A stretch of DNA of 64,000 bases from NCBI GenBank assembly GCA_024516035.1, contig CM044967.1, forward strand, positions 21,046,423 to 21,110,422, written 5' to 3'. Source of the DNA: Bactericera cockerelli (taxonomy: Eukaryota; Arthropoda; Insecta; Hemiptera; Triozidae). Below are positions 35,901 through 49,412 of the stretch, one piece after another. The notes under the pieces were generated by a model. The model worked only from the letters and a program-made list of their open reading frames with translations. It ran no database searches and had not been told where the DNA came from. The position numbers were made by a program, and so were the translations under genes. Every line of letters starts with the position of its first letter. Position 1 is the stretch's first letter.

Positions 35901-37160
35901 TTCTGATTATAATGTCACATGGTCTTTGAGACATGAAAACGTAAAATTCATAGATATAACTTGGTCGGCCGGTGGTCATCTAGGCAATTTTTCGGCCTAA
36001 AGTATACCATATATTCCTATGCTAGCCTCATGTCCAGCTCGTAGTTATATATTTTTCCAATTTTTTGAGATCCTTGATGCTACATTTTTATTTCTGATTA
36101 TGATGTCGAATAGTCTAAGAGACAAGAAAACCTAAAATTCATAGATATAACTTGGTCGGCCGGTGGTCATCTAGACAATTTTTCGGCCTAAGGTATACCA
36201 TATATTCCTATGCTAGCCTCATGTCCAGCTCGTAGTTATATATTTTTCCAATTTTTCGAGAGCCTCGATGCTATATTTTTATTTCTGATTATAATGTCAC
36301 ATGGTCTTAGAGACACGAAAAAGTAAAATTTATAGATATAACTTGGTCGGCCGGTGGTCATCGGGGCAATTTTTCGGCCTAAAGTATACCATATATTCCT
36401 ATACTAGCCTCATGTCCAGCTCGTAGTTATATATTTTTCCAATTTTTCGAGAGCCTCGATGCTATATTTTTATTTCTGATAATGATGTCGCATAGTCTAA
36501 GAGACAAGAAAACCTAAAATTCATAGATATAACTTGGTCGGCCGGTGGTCATCTAGGCAATTTTTCGGCCTAAGGTATACCATATATTCCTATGCTAGCC
36601 TCATGTCCAGCTCGTAGTTATATATTTTTCCAATTTTTCGAGAGCCTCGATGCTATATTTTTATTTCTGATTATAATGTCACATGGTCTTAGAGACACGA
36701 AAAAGTAAAATTCATAGATATAACTTGGTCGGCCGGTGGTCATCTAGACAATTTTTCGGCCTAAGGTATACCATATATTCCTATAATAGCCTCATGTCCA
36801 GCTCGTGATTATATATTTTTCCAATTTTTCGAGAGCCTCGATGCTATATTTTTATTTCTGATTATAATGTCACATGGTCTTTGAGACATGAAAACGTAAA
36901 ATTCATAGATATAACTTGGTCGGCCGGTGGTCATCGGGGCAATTTTTCGGCCTAAAGTATACCATATATTCCTATACTAGCCTCATGTCCAGCTCGTAGT
37001 TATATATTTTTCCAATTTTTCGAGAGCCTCGATGCTATATTTTTATTTCTGATTATGATGTCGCATGGTCTTAGAAACAAGAAAACGTAAAATTAAAAGA
37101 AATTTCTTGGTCGGCCGCTGGTCATCTAGGCAATTTTTTGGCTTAAAGTATACCATATAT
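32949..37160 (+). repeat. 191-bp satellite, + array P2 (~22 monomers)
   Basis: Same monomer and variants as P1. For example, the CATCTAAACAATTTTTCGG variant at about 32975 matches 18370, and the ATTCTGATTATAATGT shortened variant at about 34032 matches 17531 and 18675. The final about 800 bp (36360-37160) are almost identical to the end of P1. A degraded stretch lies at 34610-34990. Confidence 0.95.
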
Positions 37161-39587
37161 TTAAACTTTTTCTTCGCGTATGGCTGTACCAACCGATATA
37201 ATAAGAATTCTGAAATACACTTCCACAAGTAAGTAGTCTCAACATTCTAGTATATTTTTTATTCCCAAGGAAACACAATAAATTGAACTTAATTTGCCTT
37301 TCAATGTATTATAATCATAGTTTGTGGTATCAAATAGTCATAAAACTATTTATAAGCATAATAATATCCAGAAGCTATCTTGTTAGAGGATTTTAAGCAC
37401 CCTCTGGAGTGGTATGAAACTCTTTTTCCATTGTGAAGGTCTCAGTTAGTATAATAATAGAGTAAATCCTTCGTAAAAATATCGTGGACTGATAACGATA
37501 GCTGATAGTGATAAAAATAAAACGTGAAAATCAGTTTCAATTGCTATTATTTAAATTTTCCCGCGAAATAAATATCCGAAAAGAGGCTTAAACATTTGGC
37601 AATATTTCGAGAGTGAAAATATTAAACGAAAAAAAAAAGAATAGGTACTGTAAAAGGCGTAGAAAAGACCACATAACCGAATTTGTTTCGAGAAGTTTTC
37701 ATAAAATTGTATGATTTGATCAGTAATCAAAGAAGAAAATCGCTGAAATTACATTGCAAGCTTAGGGAATTGTGTTTTTTTTGCCCTTACAGGTTTACGG
37801 CAACGCTGTAAACACAACTGAAGCCCGGCTTCAGATTTATTTACACAGGGAACATAGGGAGTTGTTTATTTTTTTTTTTTAAATCTATGGAAAAAACATC
37901 CCAGGGCAGTGTATTTATGCCTCGAATTGAGCGCCATTTCTGTTAAAATTCAGCCAAATTTTAATTTTTCATCATGATTCAGAACTATATTTTGGGCTAT
38001 ATTTTTTTACTATTGATACGAAAAATTGCAATTTGAAGATGTATCGAAATAAAGGAAAGGGAAAAATAGACTTTAAAAAAAAAAATTGAACTCATGATTA
38101 AATATCTCTTTCTCTCTCTCTCTCTCTGGTTTTTCAATATTTTTCGATGCAACCAACTGCATTTGAAGGAAAATATGCTTGACTATCCTTGCACGGAGTC
38201 AAAATTTACTACTGGCTATCGTTTTTTTAAAAACGTGCATCGAATCAAGTGACCTCTAGACCTGTGAAGAACAGAGATTTGGCCATACCTATTTAACGAA
38301 GCAAAATGCCTCACTGCAACTACCAACTGCCTATCATTTCTTTAAAAAGGCGCATAGATCCAAGTGGTATATAGACTTGTGTGAAAAACAGGGATTTGAA
38401 CTTATTATAGAACTACAGTTCTATGTATAGTAAGAAGTAAACTGGAATACGCCTCAGCTATCTGGAATCCCCAAAATATTAAAAACATAAAACTAATAGA
38501 AAACGTACAATCCAAATTTGTTAGGTACCTATTTAGAAAATTTCATGGGTTCTACCCAACCTTCCCTAACAATATCTCTGCTTCACTCATTTGCGAGCAG
38601 CTCCAACTTCATTTCCTAAAAAACCGACGAGATATAAATGCCCTTGTATACGACCTGTGTAATGGGTTAGTGCACTGTCCAAAAGCTAGAGAAGGCATAG
38701 TCTATAATGTCCCACAAATACATCTAAGATCAACAAGCAGAGAAAAAATCTTTTCCACCTAAATCCTTCAGATAAAACTGTTTACTCTCACTCAACGATC
38801 CCACGCATTCTTAGCCTATACAACACATTTGCACAAGAACTAGATATAGGGATAAATAGACTGGCATGTATTAATTAATTGATCATTAATGTTATTGATT
38901 TTTATAATTTTTATATTATTTTTTTAAACATAGATATATATTTATATTTTTCCCCCTTTGTAAATTTTCATGTAATTGCATCATAAATGATGATGCGTTT
39001 GAAAATATTTAAGAAGAAAAAAAATAATCTTTAACGAAGCCAAATTCCCCACTGTCACTTTATTTTATATGATAGTCCACGGTGGGCTATCAAATAAAAT
39101 TTTATATGATGGTCCACGTTTAAGGGAATTTACCATCATATAAAATTTTATATGATGATCCACGTTTAAGGGAATTTACCAAATTTCAAGTATCTCGCTC
39201 TTACCGTTTGATTGATACATAGTTTTTTATTACATGAACTATTCTTACCCAGATCTACAGTGCTTAACATTACTAGTTGCATTTGACCAGAACCATAACC
39301 ATCATGAATATCAAGTAACTAAGATGTGTGCATGAGACTAGCATAAGAATATCTTAATATATAAATGTCAAAGTCACTGACTGACCACTGACTGATCATC
39401 GCTCTACAGCCCAAACCGTAATACCTAGGAAGCTGAAATTTGGTAGGTAGCATGGTCTTATAGTCTAGATGTGCAATAAGACGGGATTTTTCGAAATTCC
39501 CACTACAACACCTGCCACTGGCGAAAAAGGATTTTTTGCTTTCACGGCCATGCCTCGGCCCGCAAAGCGGGCGACAGCCCGCTTGTA
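37161..39587. other. Spacer S2, second copy of S1
   Basis: Nearly identical to S1 for the first 1.7 kb (37161-38850). It includes the CT microsatellite (about 38108-38127) and the LINE fragment. Beyond that it holds a twofold tandem repeat around 39090-39182 (ATATGATGGTCCACGTTTAA unit). A repeat-like block at 39300-39590 contains AATACCTAGGAAGCTGAAAT and GCGGGCGACAGCCCGCTTGT, leading into the first - monomer. No intact gene is seen. Confidence 0.85.
38406..38855 (+). pseudogene. LINE reverse-transcriptase 3' fragment in spacer S2
   Basis: Duplicate of 21757-22206, offset by 16649 bp, with the same SKLEYASAIWNPQ and NRRDINALVYDLCNG segments and the same stop after KIFST. One A is missing in the run after the stop relative to S1. 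It is a duplicate of the same insertion and not an independent one. Confidence 0.75.
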
Positions 39588-42500
39588 TGGTATAATTTAG
39601 GCCGAAAAATTGCCCTGGAGACCGCCTGCCGACCAAGTTATTTCTTCGAATTTTAGGTTTTCTTGTCTCAAAGACCATGCGACATCATAATCAGAAATAA
39701 AAATATAGCATCGAGGCTCTCGAAAAATTGGAAAAATATATAACTACGAGCTGGACATGAGGCTAGTATAGGAATATATGGTATACTTTAGGCCTAAAAA
39801 TTGCCCCGATGACCACCGGCCGACCAATTTATATCTATCATTTTTACGTTTTCTTGTCCCTAAGACCATGCGACATCATAATCAGAAATAAAAATATAGC
39901 ATCGAGGCTCTCGAAAAATTGAAAAAATATATAACTACGAGCTGGACATGAGGCTAGTATAGGAATATATGGTATACTTTAGGCCGAAAAATTGCCTAGA
40001 TGACCACCGGCCGACCAAGTTATATCTATGAATTTTACGTTTTCATGTCTCAAAGACCATGTGACATTATAATCAGAAATAAAAATATAGCATCGAGGCT
40101 CTAGAAAAATTGGAAAAATATATAACTTCGAGCTGGACATGAGGCTATTATAGGAATATATGGTATACCTTAGGCCAAAAAATTGTCTAGATGACCACCC
40201 GGCCGACCAAGTTATATCTATAAATTTTACGTTTTCTTGTCTTAAAGACTATACGACATCCTAATCAGAAATAAAAATATAGCATCGAGGCTCTCGAAAA
40301 ATTGGAAAAATATATAACTACGAGCTGGACATGAGGCTAGTATAGGAATATATGGTATACCTTGGGTCGAAAAATTACCCCGATGACCACCGGCCGACCA
40401 AGTTATATCTATCAATTTTACGTTTTCGTGTCTCTAAGACCATGTGACATCATAATCAGAAATAAAAATATAGCATCGAGGCTCTAGAAAAATTGGAAAA
40501 ATATATAACTTCGAGCTGGACATGAGGCTATTATAGGAATATATGGTATACCTTAGGCCAAAAAATTGTCTAGATGACCACCGGCCGACCAAGTTATATC
40601 TATAAATTTTACGTTTTCTTGTCTTAAAGACTATGCGACATCCTAATCAGAAATAAAAATATAGCATCGAGGCTCTCGAAAAATTGGAAAAATATATAAC
40701 TACGAGCTGGACATGAGGCTAGTATAGGAATATATGGTATACCTTGGGTCGAAGAATTACCCGATGACCACCGGCCGACCAAGTTATATCTATCAATTTT
40801 ACGTTTTCGTGTCTCTAAGACCATGTGACATCATAATCAGAAATAAAAATATAGCATCAAGGCTCTCTAAAAATTGGAAAAATATATAACTACGAGCTGG
40901 ACATGAGGCTAGTATAGGAATATATGGTATACCTTAGGCCGAAAAAATTGCCTAGATGACCACCGGCCGACCAAGTTATATCTATTAATTTTAGGTTTTT
41001 TTGTCTCTTAGACTAATTGACATTATAATCAGAAATAAAAATATAGCATCGAGGCTCTCAAAAAATTGGAAAAATATATAACTACGAGCTGGACAGGAGG
41101 CTAGTATAGGAACATATGGTATACTTTAGGCCGAAATATTGCCTAGATGACCACCGGCCGACCAAGTTATATCTATGAATTTTACGTTTTCGTGTTTTTA
41201 AGACTATGCGTCATCATAATCAGAAATAAAAATTTAGCATCGAGGCTCTCGAAAAATTGGAAAAATATATAACTTCGAGCTGGACATGAGGCTATTATAG
41301 GAATATATGGTATACCTTAGGCCGAAAAATTGCCCCGATGACCACCGGCCGACCAAGTTATATCTATGAATTTTACGTTTTTGTGTCTCGAAAACCATGT
41401 GACATTATAATCAGAAATAAAAATATAGCATCAAGGCTCTCTAAAAATTGGAAAAATATATAACTACGAGCTGGACATGAGGCTATTATAGGAATATATG
41501 GTATACCTTGGGTCGAAAAAATTACCCCGATGACCACCGGCCGACCAAGTTATATCTATGAATTTTACGTTTTCGTGTCTTTAAGACCATGTGACATTAT
41601 AATCAGAAATAAAAATATAGCATCGAGGCTCTCGAAAAATTGGAAAAATATATAACTACGAGCTGGACATGAGGCTAGTATAGGAATATATGGTATACCT
41701 TGGGTCGAAAAATTACCCCGATGACCACCGGCCGACCAAGTTATATCTATGAATTTTACGTTTACGTGTCTCTAAGACCATGTGACATTATAATCAGAAA
41801 TAAAAATATAGCATCGGGGCTCTCGAAAAATTGGAAAAATATTATAACTACGAGCTGGACATGAGGCTAGCATAGGAATATATGGTATACCTTAGGCCGA
41901 AAAATTGCCTAGATGACCACCGGCCGACCAAGTTTATTCTATTAATTTTAGGTTTTTTTGTCTCTTAGACTAATTGACATCATAATCAGAAATTAAAATG
42001 TAGCATCAAGGCTCTCAAAAAATTGGAAAAATATATAACTACGAGCTGGACAGGAGGCTAGTATAGGAACATATGGTATACTTTAGGCCGAAATATTGCC
42101 TAGATGACCACCGGCCGACCAAGTTATATCTATGAATTTTACGTTTTCGTGTTTCTAAGACTATGCGTCATCATAATCAGAAATAAAAATTTAGCATCGA
42201 GGCTCTTGAAAAATTGGAAAAATATATAACTTCGAGCTGGACATGAGGCTATTATAGGAATATATGGTATACCTTAGGCCGAAAAATTGCCCCGATGACC
42301 ACCGGCCGACCAAGTTATATCTATGAATTTTACGTTTTTGTGTCTCGAAAACCATGTGACATTATAATCAGAAATAAAAATATAGCATCGAGGCTCTCAA
42401 AAAATTGGAAAAATATATAACTACGAGCTGGACAGGAGGCTAGTATAGGAACATATGGTATACTTTAGGCCGAAATATTGCCTAGATGACCACCGGCCGA

Positions 42501-45500
42501 CCAAGTTATATCTATGAATTTTACGTTTTCGTGTTTCTAAGACTATGCGTCATCATAATCAGAAATAAAAATTTAGCATCGAGGCTCTCGAAAAATTGGA
42601 AAAATATATAACTTCGAGCTGGACATGAGGCTATTATAGGAATATATGGTATACCTTAGGCCGAAAAATTGCCCCGATGACCACCGGCCGACCAAGTTAT
42701 ATCTATGAATTTTACGTTTTTGTGTCTCGAAAACCATGTGACATTATAATCAGAAATAAAATTATAGCATCGAGGCTCTCAAAAAATTGGAAAAATATAT
42801 AACTACGAGCTGGACATGAGGCTAGTATAGGAATATATGGTATACCTTGGGTCGAAAAATTGCCCCGATGACCACCGGCCGACCAAGTTATATCTATCAA
42901 TTTTACGTTTTCGTGTCTCTAAGACCATGTGACATCATAATCAGAAATAAAAATATAGCATCAAGGCTCTCTAAAAATTGGAAAAATATATAATTACGAG
43001 CTGGACATGAGGCTAGTATAGGAATATATGGTATACTTTAAGCCGAAATATTGCCCCGATGACCACCGACCGACCAAGTTATATCTATAAATTTTACGTT
43101 TTCTTGTTTCAAATACTATGCGACATCATAATCAGAAATAAAAATATAGCATTGAGGCTCTCGAAAAATTGGAAAAATATATAACTACGAGCTTGACATG
43201 AGGCTAGTATAGGAATATATGGTATACTTTAGGCCGAAAAATGGTTTAGATGACAGCCGGCCGACCAAGTTATATCTATGTATTTTAGGTTTTCTTGTCT
43301 TAAAGACCATGCAACATCATAATCAAAAATAAAAATATAGCATCGAGGCTCTCGAAAAATTGGAAAAATATATAACTACGAGCTGGACATGAGGCTAGCA
43401 TAGGAATATATGCTATACCTTGGGCCGAAAAATTGCCCCGATGACCACCGGCCGACCAAGTTATATCTATGAATTTTACGTTTTCGTGTATCTAAGACCA
43501 TGTGACATTATAATCAGAAATAAAAATATAGCATTGAGGCTCTCGAAAAATTGGAAAAATATATAACTACGAGCTGGACATGAGGCTATTATAGGAATAT
43601 GTGGTATACTTTAGGCCGAAAAATTGCCCGATGACCACCGGCCGACCAAGTTTTATCTATGAATTTTACGTTTCCTTGTTTCTAAGACCATGTGACATCA
43701 TAATCAGAAATAAAAATAAAGCATCGAGGCTCTCGAAAAATTGGAAAAAATATATAACTACGAGCTGGACATGAGGCTAGTTTAGGAATATATGTTATAC
43801 CTTGGGCCGAAAAATTGCCCGATGACCACCGGCCGACCAAGTTATATCTATGAATTTTACGTTTTCGTGTCTCTAAGACCATGTGACATTATAATCAGAA
43901 ATTCAAATATAGCATCGAGGCTCTCGAAAAATTGGAAAAATATATAACTTCGAGCTGGACATGAGGCTATTATAGGAATATATGGTATACCTTAGGCCGA
44001 AAAATTGCCCCGATGACCACGGCCGACCAAGTTATATCTATAAATTTTACGTTTTCTTGTCTCAAAGACTATGCGACATCCTAATCAGAAATAAAAATAT
44101 AGCATCGAGGCTCTCGAAAAATTGGAAAAATATATAACTACGAACTTGACATGAGGCTAGTATAGGAATATATGGTATACCTTAGGCCGAAAAATGGTTT
44201 AGATGACCACCGGCCGACCAAGTTATATCTTTGAATTTTAGGTTTTCTTGTCTCAAAGACCATGCGACATCATAATCAAAAATAAAAATATAGCATCGAG
44301 GCTCTCGAAAAATTGGAAAAATATATAACTACGAGCTGGACATGAGGCTATTATAGGAATATATGGTATACTTTAGGCCGAAAAATTGCCTAGATGACCA
44401 CCGGCCGACCAGTTATATCTATGAATTTTACGTTTTCGTGTTTCTAAGACTATGCGTCATCATAATCAGAAATAAAAATTTAGCATCGAGGCTCTCGAAA
44501 AATTGGAAAAATATATATAACTTCGAGCTGGACATGAGGCTATTATAGGAATATATGGTATACCTTAGGCCGAAAAATTGCCCCGATGACCACCGGCCGA
44601 CCAAGTTATATCTATGAATTTTACGTTTTTGTGTCTCGAAAAACCATGTGACATTATAATCAGAAATAAAAATATAGCATCGAGGCTCTCAAAAAATTGG
44701 AAAAATATATAACTACGAGCTGGACATGAGGCTAGTATAGGAATATATGGTATACCTTGGGTCGAAAAATTGCCCGATGACCACCGGCCGACCAAGTTAT
44801 ATCTATCAATTTTACGTTTTTGTGTCTCTAAGACCATGTGACATCATAATCAGAAATAAAAATATAGCATCAAGGCTCTCTAAAAATTGGAAAAATATAT
44901 AATTACGAGCTGGACATGAGGCTAGTATAGGAATATATGGTATACTTTAAGCCGAAATATTGCCCCGATGACCACCGACCGACCAAGTTATATCTATAAA
45001 TTTTACGTTTTCTTGTTTCAAATACTATGCGACATCATAATCAGAAATAAAAATATAGCATTGAGGCTCTCGAAAAATTGGAAAAATATATAACTACGAG
45101 CTTGACATGAGGCTAGTATAGGAATATATGGTATACTTTAGGCCGAAAAATGGTTTAGATGACAGCCGGCCGACCAAGTTATATCTATGTATTTTAGGTT
45201 TTCTTGTCTTAAAGACCATGCAACATCATAATCAAAAATAAAAATATAGCATCGAGGCTCTCGAAAAATTGGAAAAATATATAACTACGAGCTGGACATG
45301 AGGCTAGCATAGGAATATATGCTATACCTTGGGCCGAAAAATTGCCCCGATGACCACCGGCCGACCAAGTTATATCTATGAATTTTACGTTTTCGTGTAT
45401 CTAAGACCATGTGACATTATAATCAGAAATAAAAATATATCATCGAGGCTCTCGAAAAATTGGAAAAATATATAACTACGAGCTGGACATGAGGCTATTA

Positions 45501-46663
45501 TAGGAATATGTGGTATACTTTAGGCCGAAAAATTGCCCGATGACCACCGGCCGACCAAGTTTTATCTATGAATTTTACGTTTCCTTGTTTCTAAGACCAT
45601 GTGACATCATAATCAGAAATAAAAATAAAGCATCGAGGCTTTAGAAAAATTGGAAAAATATATAACTACGAGCTGGACAGGAGGCTAGTTTAGGAATATA
45701 TGTTATACCTTGGGCCGAAAAATTGCCCCGATGACCACCGGCCGACCAAGTTATATCTATGAATTTTACGTTTTCGTGTCTCTAAGACCATGTGACATTA
45801 TAATCAGAAATTCAAATATAGCATCGAGGCTCTCGAAAAATTGGAAAAATATATAACTTCGAGCTGGACATGAGGCTATTATAGGAATATATGGTATACC
45901 TTAGGCCGAAAAATTGCCCCGATGACCACCGGCCGACCAAGTTATATCTATAAATTTTACGTTTTCTTGTCTCAAAGACTATGCGACATCCTAATCAGAA
46001 ATAAAAATATAGCATCGAGGCTCTCGAAAAATTGGAAAAATATATAACTACGAACTTGACATGAGGCTAGTATAGGAATATATGGTATACCTTAGGCCGA
46101 AAAATGGTTTAGATGACCACCGGCCGACCAAGTTATATCTTTGAATTTTAGGTTTTCTTGTCTCAAAGACCATGCGACATCATAATCAAAAATAAAATAT
46201 AGCATCGAGGCTCTCGAAAAATTGGAAAAATATATAACTACGAGCTGGACATGAGGCTATTATAGGAATATATGGTATACTTTAGGCCGAAAAATTGCCC
46301 CGATGACCACCGGCCGACCAAGTTATATCTATGAATTTTACGTTTCCTTGTTTCTAAGACCATGTGACATCATAATCAGAAATAAAAATATAGCATCGAG
46401 GCTCTCGAAAAATTGGAAAAATATATAACTACGAGCTTGACATGAGGCTAGTATAGGAATATATGGTATACTTTAGGCCGAAAAATGGTTTAGATGACCA
46501 CCGGCCGACCAAATTATATCTATGAATTTTAGGTTTTCTTGTCTCAAAGACCATGCGACATCATAATCAAAAATAAAAATATAGCATCGAGGCTCCCGAA
46601 AAATTGGATAAATATATAACTACGAGCTGGACATGATGCTACTATAGGAATATATAGGAATAT
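39588..46663 (-). repeat. 191-bp satellite, - array M2 (~37 monomers)
   Basis: Same monomer in - orientation, 7.1 kb. That is close to M1 without its insertion (about 7.15 kb). A ten-monomer higher-order repeat of 1909 bp occurs twice from about 42400 to 46600: AAATACTATGCGAC at 43111 and 45020, GACAGCCGGCCGACC at about 43250 and 45160, and ATGCTATACCTTGGG at about 43410 and 45318. The array ends in a diverged monomer (CATGATGCTACTATAGGAAT) similar to the end of M1. Confidence 0.95.
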
Positions 46664-47255
46664 AACGCAGAAGTGGGATTACAACATTGAGAGAGAAAAA
46701 AAATCGTAGTAAAAATTCCCTTAATTGTGGCATAAATCCCTTTTCGTTGCTAACTTCAGCAACGCGAGGTGCGGCGAGGTACAAGATTTTTGCGTACCCT
46801 GTAGAATTTCAGAAATATTTTTCAGCAACGTTGGTAGCTTCAGGGACATATTAAATATTTCAGAAAAATTATTGCTGAAATAGAAAAGATGTAAAAAAAT
46901 AAATGATAATAATAAACACAGATTGTTTTGCTAAACACAGATAAGCGGATCTAGAAATCTGTGATAACGGAAAATGTAAAACTCGTCTTGAATGACTTTG
47001 TACAAAAAAATTCCCACAAACCTGAAACTTCCCTCTCGTGTTAATGGGAAATTTACCTTATCATAGATAGGTAAATAGATATTCTTAACGGTTTTGTGTT
47101 TGTGGTATTAAAACCTCTAGGCCCTGGATCCTACTGAGCCAAGTGCAACATAAACAAAATTTTGTTTCTATCTTTGCATTGCAAGTATTGCAACGCGTTG
47201 CGTAGCAAGATTTTAATCAGTGGGATTGGATTTTTCATTTTTTTTTTCTAATGGA
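46664..47255. other. Intergenic DNA after the satellite
   Basis: No coding frame is recognised. A few short direct and inverted repeats (TTGCTAACTTCAGCAA, GCAACGCGTTGCG) are present but form no clear element. Confidence 0.45.
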
Positions 47256-47466
47256 AGAATTTCTTGAACATGGTGTTTATCAAATTTTGATGACTTATTT
47301 TTCCCAACCTAAGTTTCGTCTATTTCATAGATACTGTCTATGAAATAGACTATAGTTAAATTAATACAACATAGTTCCCTTGATAATGTGTATGAAATAG
47401 ACGAAACTTAGATCGGGAAGTCATCAAAATTTGAATCGCAAACATATAAAAGTGTTTCAAGATAAT
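47256..47466. mobile_element. MITE-like imperfect palindrome
   Basis: Left arm TCAAATTTTGATGACTT, CCTAAGTTTCGTCTATTTCA; right arm TGAAATAGACGAAACTTAGA, AAGTCATCAAAATTTGA. The arms are about 45 bp with a short central region of about 60 bp, and TCTTGAA pieces extend the symmetry. It is probably a MITE or its remnant; no target duplication was identified. Confidence 0.6.
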
Positions 47467-47689
47467 GGAAGTAGAAGGGATCATGAAACGCTGTAAAGTA
47501 GTGCAAAGCGTTGCTAGACAACAAATGCCGCACACAAATTCAATACAGTTGTATTCTGGATATAAGAGATCTCACGGGGCCAAGGTTTCTCTTATAAAGA
47601 GATGATTTCACTTTTTTAGTTTTAAGGTAGTTGTGCCCGGAACCACTTTCGCATTACTTCAGGGCACTTTTTACTTTCCTTATCCTATA

Positions 47690-47960
47690 AAAAGGAAAGT
47701 AATGGAATACCCAAAATTTTCGATAGTCAGTTTTCAGTGCCAAAACATGTTTTAGGGTCCCCACAGCCTAAATCCAAAGTTGAGTCAAAAGTGGCGGAAT
47801 TTGGCTTTTTTTCGGGGGATAAAGAAAGTCGTGTGCTGTCACACCAGGTTTTTACCTTTACATCCATGCTATTCCAGAAACGGAAAAGAATTTTTTGGTC
47901 AGCAATCACTCTTAACCATTGAGCTACGGAGGTTAGCATTTTTTATGCCAGTTCATTTAT
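47690..47960. repeat. Dispersed repeat related to Naa30 intron sequences
   Basis: Contains CCCAAAATTTTCGATAGTCA, CCTAAATCCAAAG and GGGGGATAAAGAAAGTCGTG, whose counterparts lie at 10395-10480 and 11690-11770 on the same strand. Frames here (47727-47939 and + strand overlaps) have no support. Confidence 0.5.
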
Positions 47961-48242
47961 TTCACTTTATTAAGAGGTAAAATTGGACCTGGAAATTGTT
48001 CTCTTATAGGTTTCTCTTATAATTATCCAATAAATCATAGGTTCGATTGTATGATGAATTCTGTCAACCTGAAAGCTAATGGGACCGTTCTGTGACCAAA
48101 CACGTAGTTATAAAGGTCCGGTTGATACTGTCTGATTTTGAAGCCCATCAAGAAATGTTGGAATTGAGTTTTCTAGTTAGTTTTCCAACAATTTTCGAAT
48201 GAGTGATTTATTTTCTCTGAGAACATGAAGAGGCTCTCAGAT

Positions 48243-48430
48243 AAAAGTGACTAAATCTATATCTATAAAAGAAAGCTGTCTGTATGTATGTATGTATGTA
48301 TGTATGTGTGTATGTATGTGTGTATGTATGTTCTTTATACAAATCCACACCGTTTGACCGAGAAACCTGAAATTTTGCACATAGGTCCGCTTGGATCAGG
48401 AAATTCTTCTAGGCTAGATTATATCTCCCT
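48243..48430 (+). repeat. TATG microsatellite with repeat-like flank
   Basis: A (TATG)n/(TGTA)n run at about 48280-48330 is followed by ACCGTTTGACCGAGAAACC, TGAAATTTTGCACATAGGTC. This arrangement of a short tandem run next to a conserved flank is common in dispersed insect repeats. The family is not identified. Confidence 0.6.
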
Positions 48431-48449
48431 GAGGTTAAGCTACAATGAG

Positions 48450-48889
48450 TAAGGATAAAAATGGATGGGTGACGCAAAAAAAATGCACGTTTTTTGACAT
48501 AAATGACATTTTTTCTCGAAATTTGTCGCGACGACCTATCAACTCAAAGCGAAAAAGTTTTAGGCAAGGGTTTGAGCTTTCAATTGACATATCGATCGCG
48601 AATTTCTGATGAGCCGTTCTTGAGCTACGCCGGGTAAGGTAAAAAAAATGGATGGGTAACATGTAAAATATTCACGTTTTTTGACCTAAATGACATTTTT
48701 TCTCGAAATTTGAAGTGACGACCTATCAACTCAGAGCGAAAAAGTTTTAGGCAAGGGTTTAGGCTTTCATTTGACATATTGATCGCGAAATTCTGATGAG
48801 CCATTCTTGAGCTACGCCGGGGAAGGCCAGCAAATAGATGGGCGACAAAAAATATTCAGGTTTTTTTTTCAAACCTAAATGACATTTTT
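48450..48889 (+). repeat. ~188-bp tandem repeat (2.3 copies)
   Basis: AAATGACATTTTT recurs at 48501, 48688 and 48877 (spacings 187 and 189). Each unit has GACCTATCAACTCA, GTTTTAGGCAAGGGTTT, GACATATNGATCGCGAA and TTGAGCTACGCCGGG. Its length is close to the 191-bp satellite, but the sequence is unrelated. Confidence 0.85.
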
Positions 48890-48998
48890 GTGTGTGTGTG
48901 TGTGGTGTGTGTGTGTGTGTGTGTGGTGTGTGTGTGTGTGTGTGTGGTGTGTGTGTGTGTGTGTGGTGTGTGTGTGTGTGTGTGTGGTGTGTGGTGTG

Positions 48999-49029
<31 letters not shown>

Positions 49030-49038
49030 TGTGTGTGG

Positions 49039-49069
<31 letters not shown>

Positions 49070-49078
49070 TGTGTGTGT

Positions 49079-49125
<47 letters not shown>

Positions 49126-49130
49126 TGTGT

Positions 49131-49173
<43 letters not shown>

Positions 49174-49176
49174 TGG

Positions 49177-49207
<31 letters not shown>

Positions 49208-49412
49208 GTGTGTGTGTTGTGGTGTGTGTGTGTGGTGTGTGTGTGTGTGTGGTGTGTGGTGTGTGTGTGTGTGTGTGTGGTGTGTGTATGTGTGTGTGTG
49301 TGTGTGGTGTGTGGGTGTGTGCGTGTGTGTGCGTGTGTGTGGGTGTGTGTGGATGTGTGTGTGTGTGGATGTGTGTGTGTGGGTGGGTGTGTGTGTGCGT
49401 TGTGTGTGTTTG
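48890..49412. repeat. GT microsatellite, ~520 bp
   Basis: Almost pure alternating GT/TG interrupted every 10-30 bases by an extra G (GTGGTG), with A and C substitutions only at the right end. Long Cys/Val or His/Thr frames on the two strands are artefacts of the repeat. Confidence 0.97.

Noticed and set aside
15866..46663. Dozens of 60-150 codon frames such as those with IDITWSAGGH, IPYIPILASCPARSY, FFQFFESLDAIF
   Set aside because: They are repeated translations of the 191-bp satellite monomer. The monomer length is not a multiple of three, and the frames shift or stop in every unit.
15866..46663. CRISPR array
   Set aside because: Monomers are contiguous, 191 bp, with no unique spacers, in a eukaryotic context.
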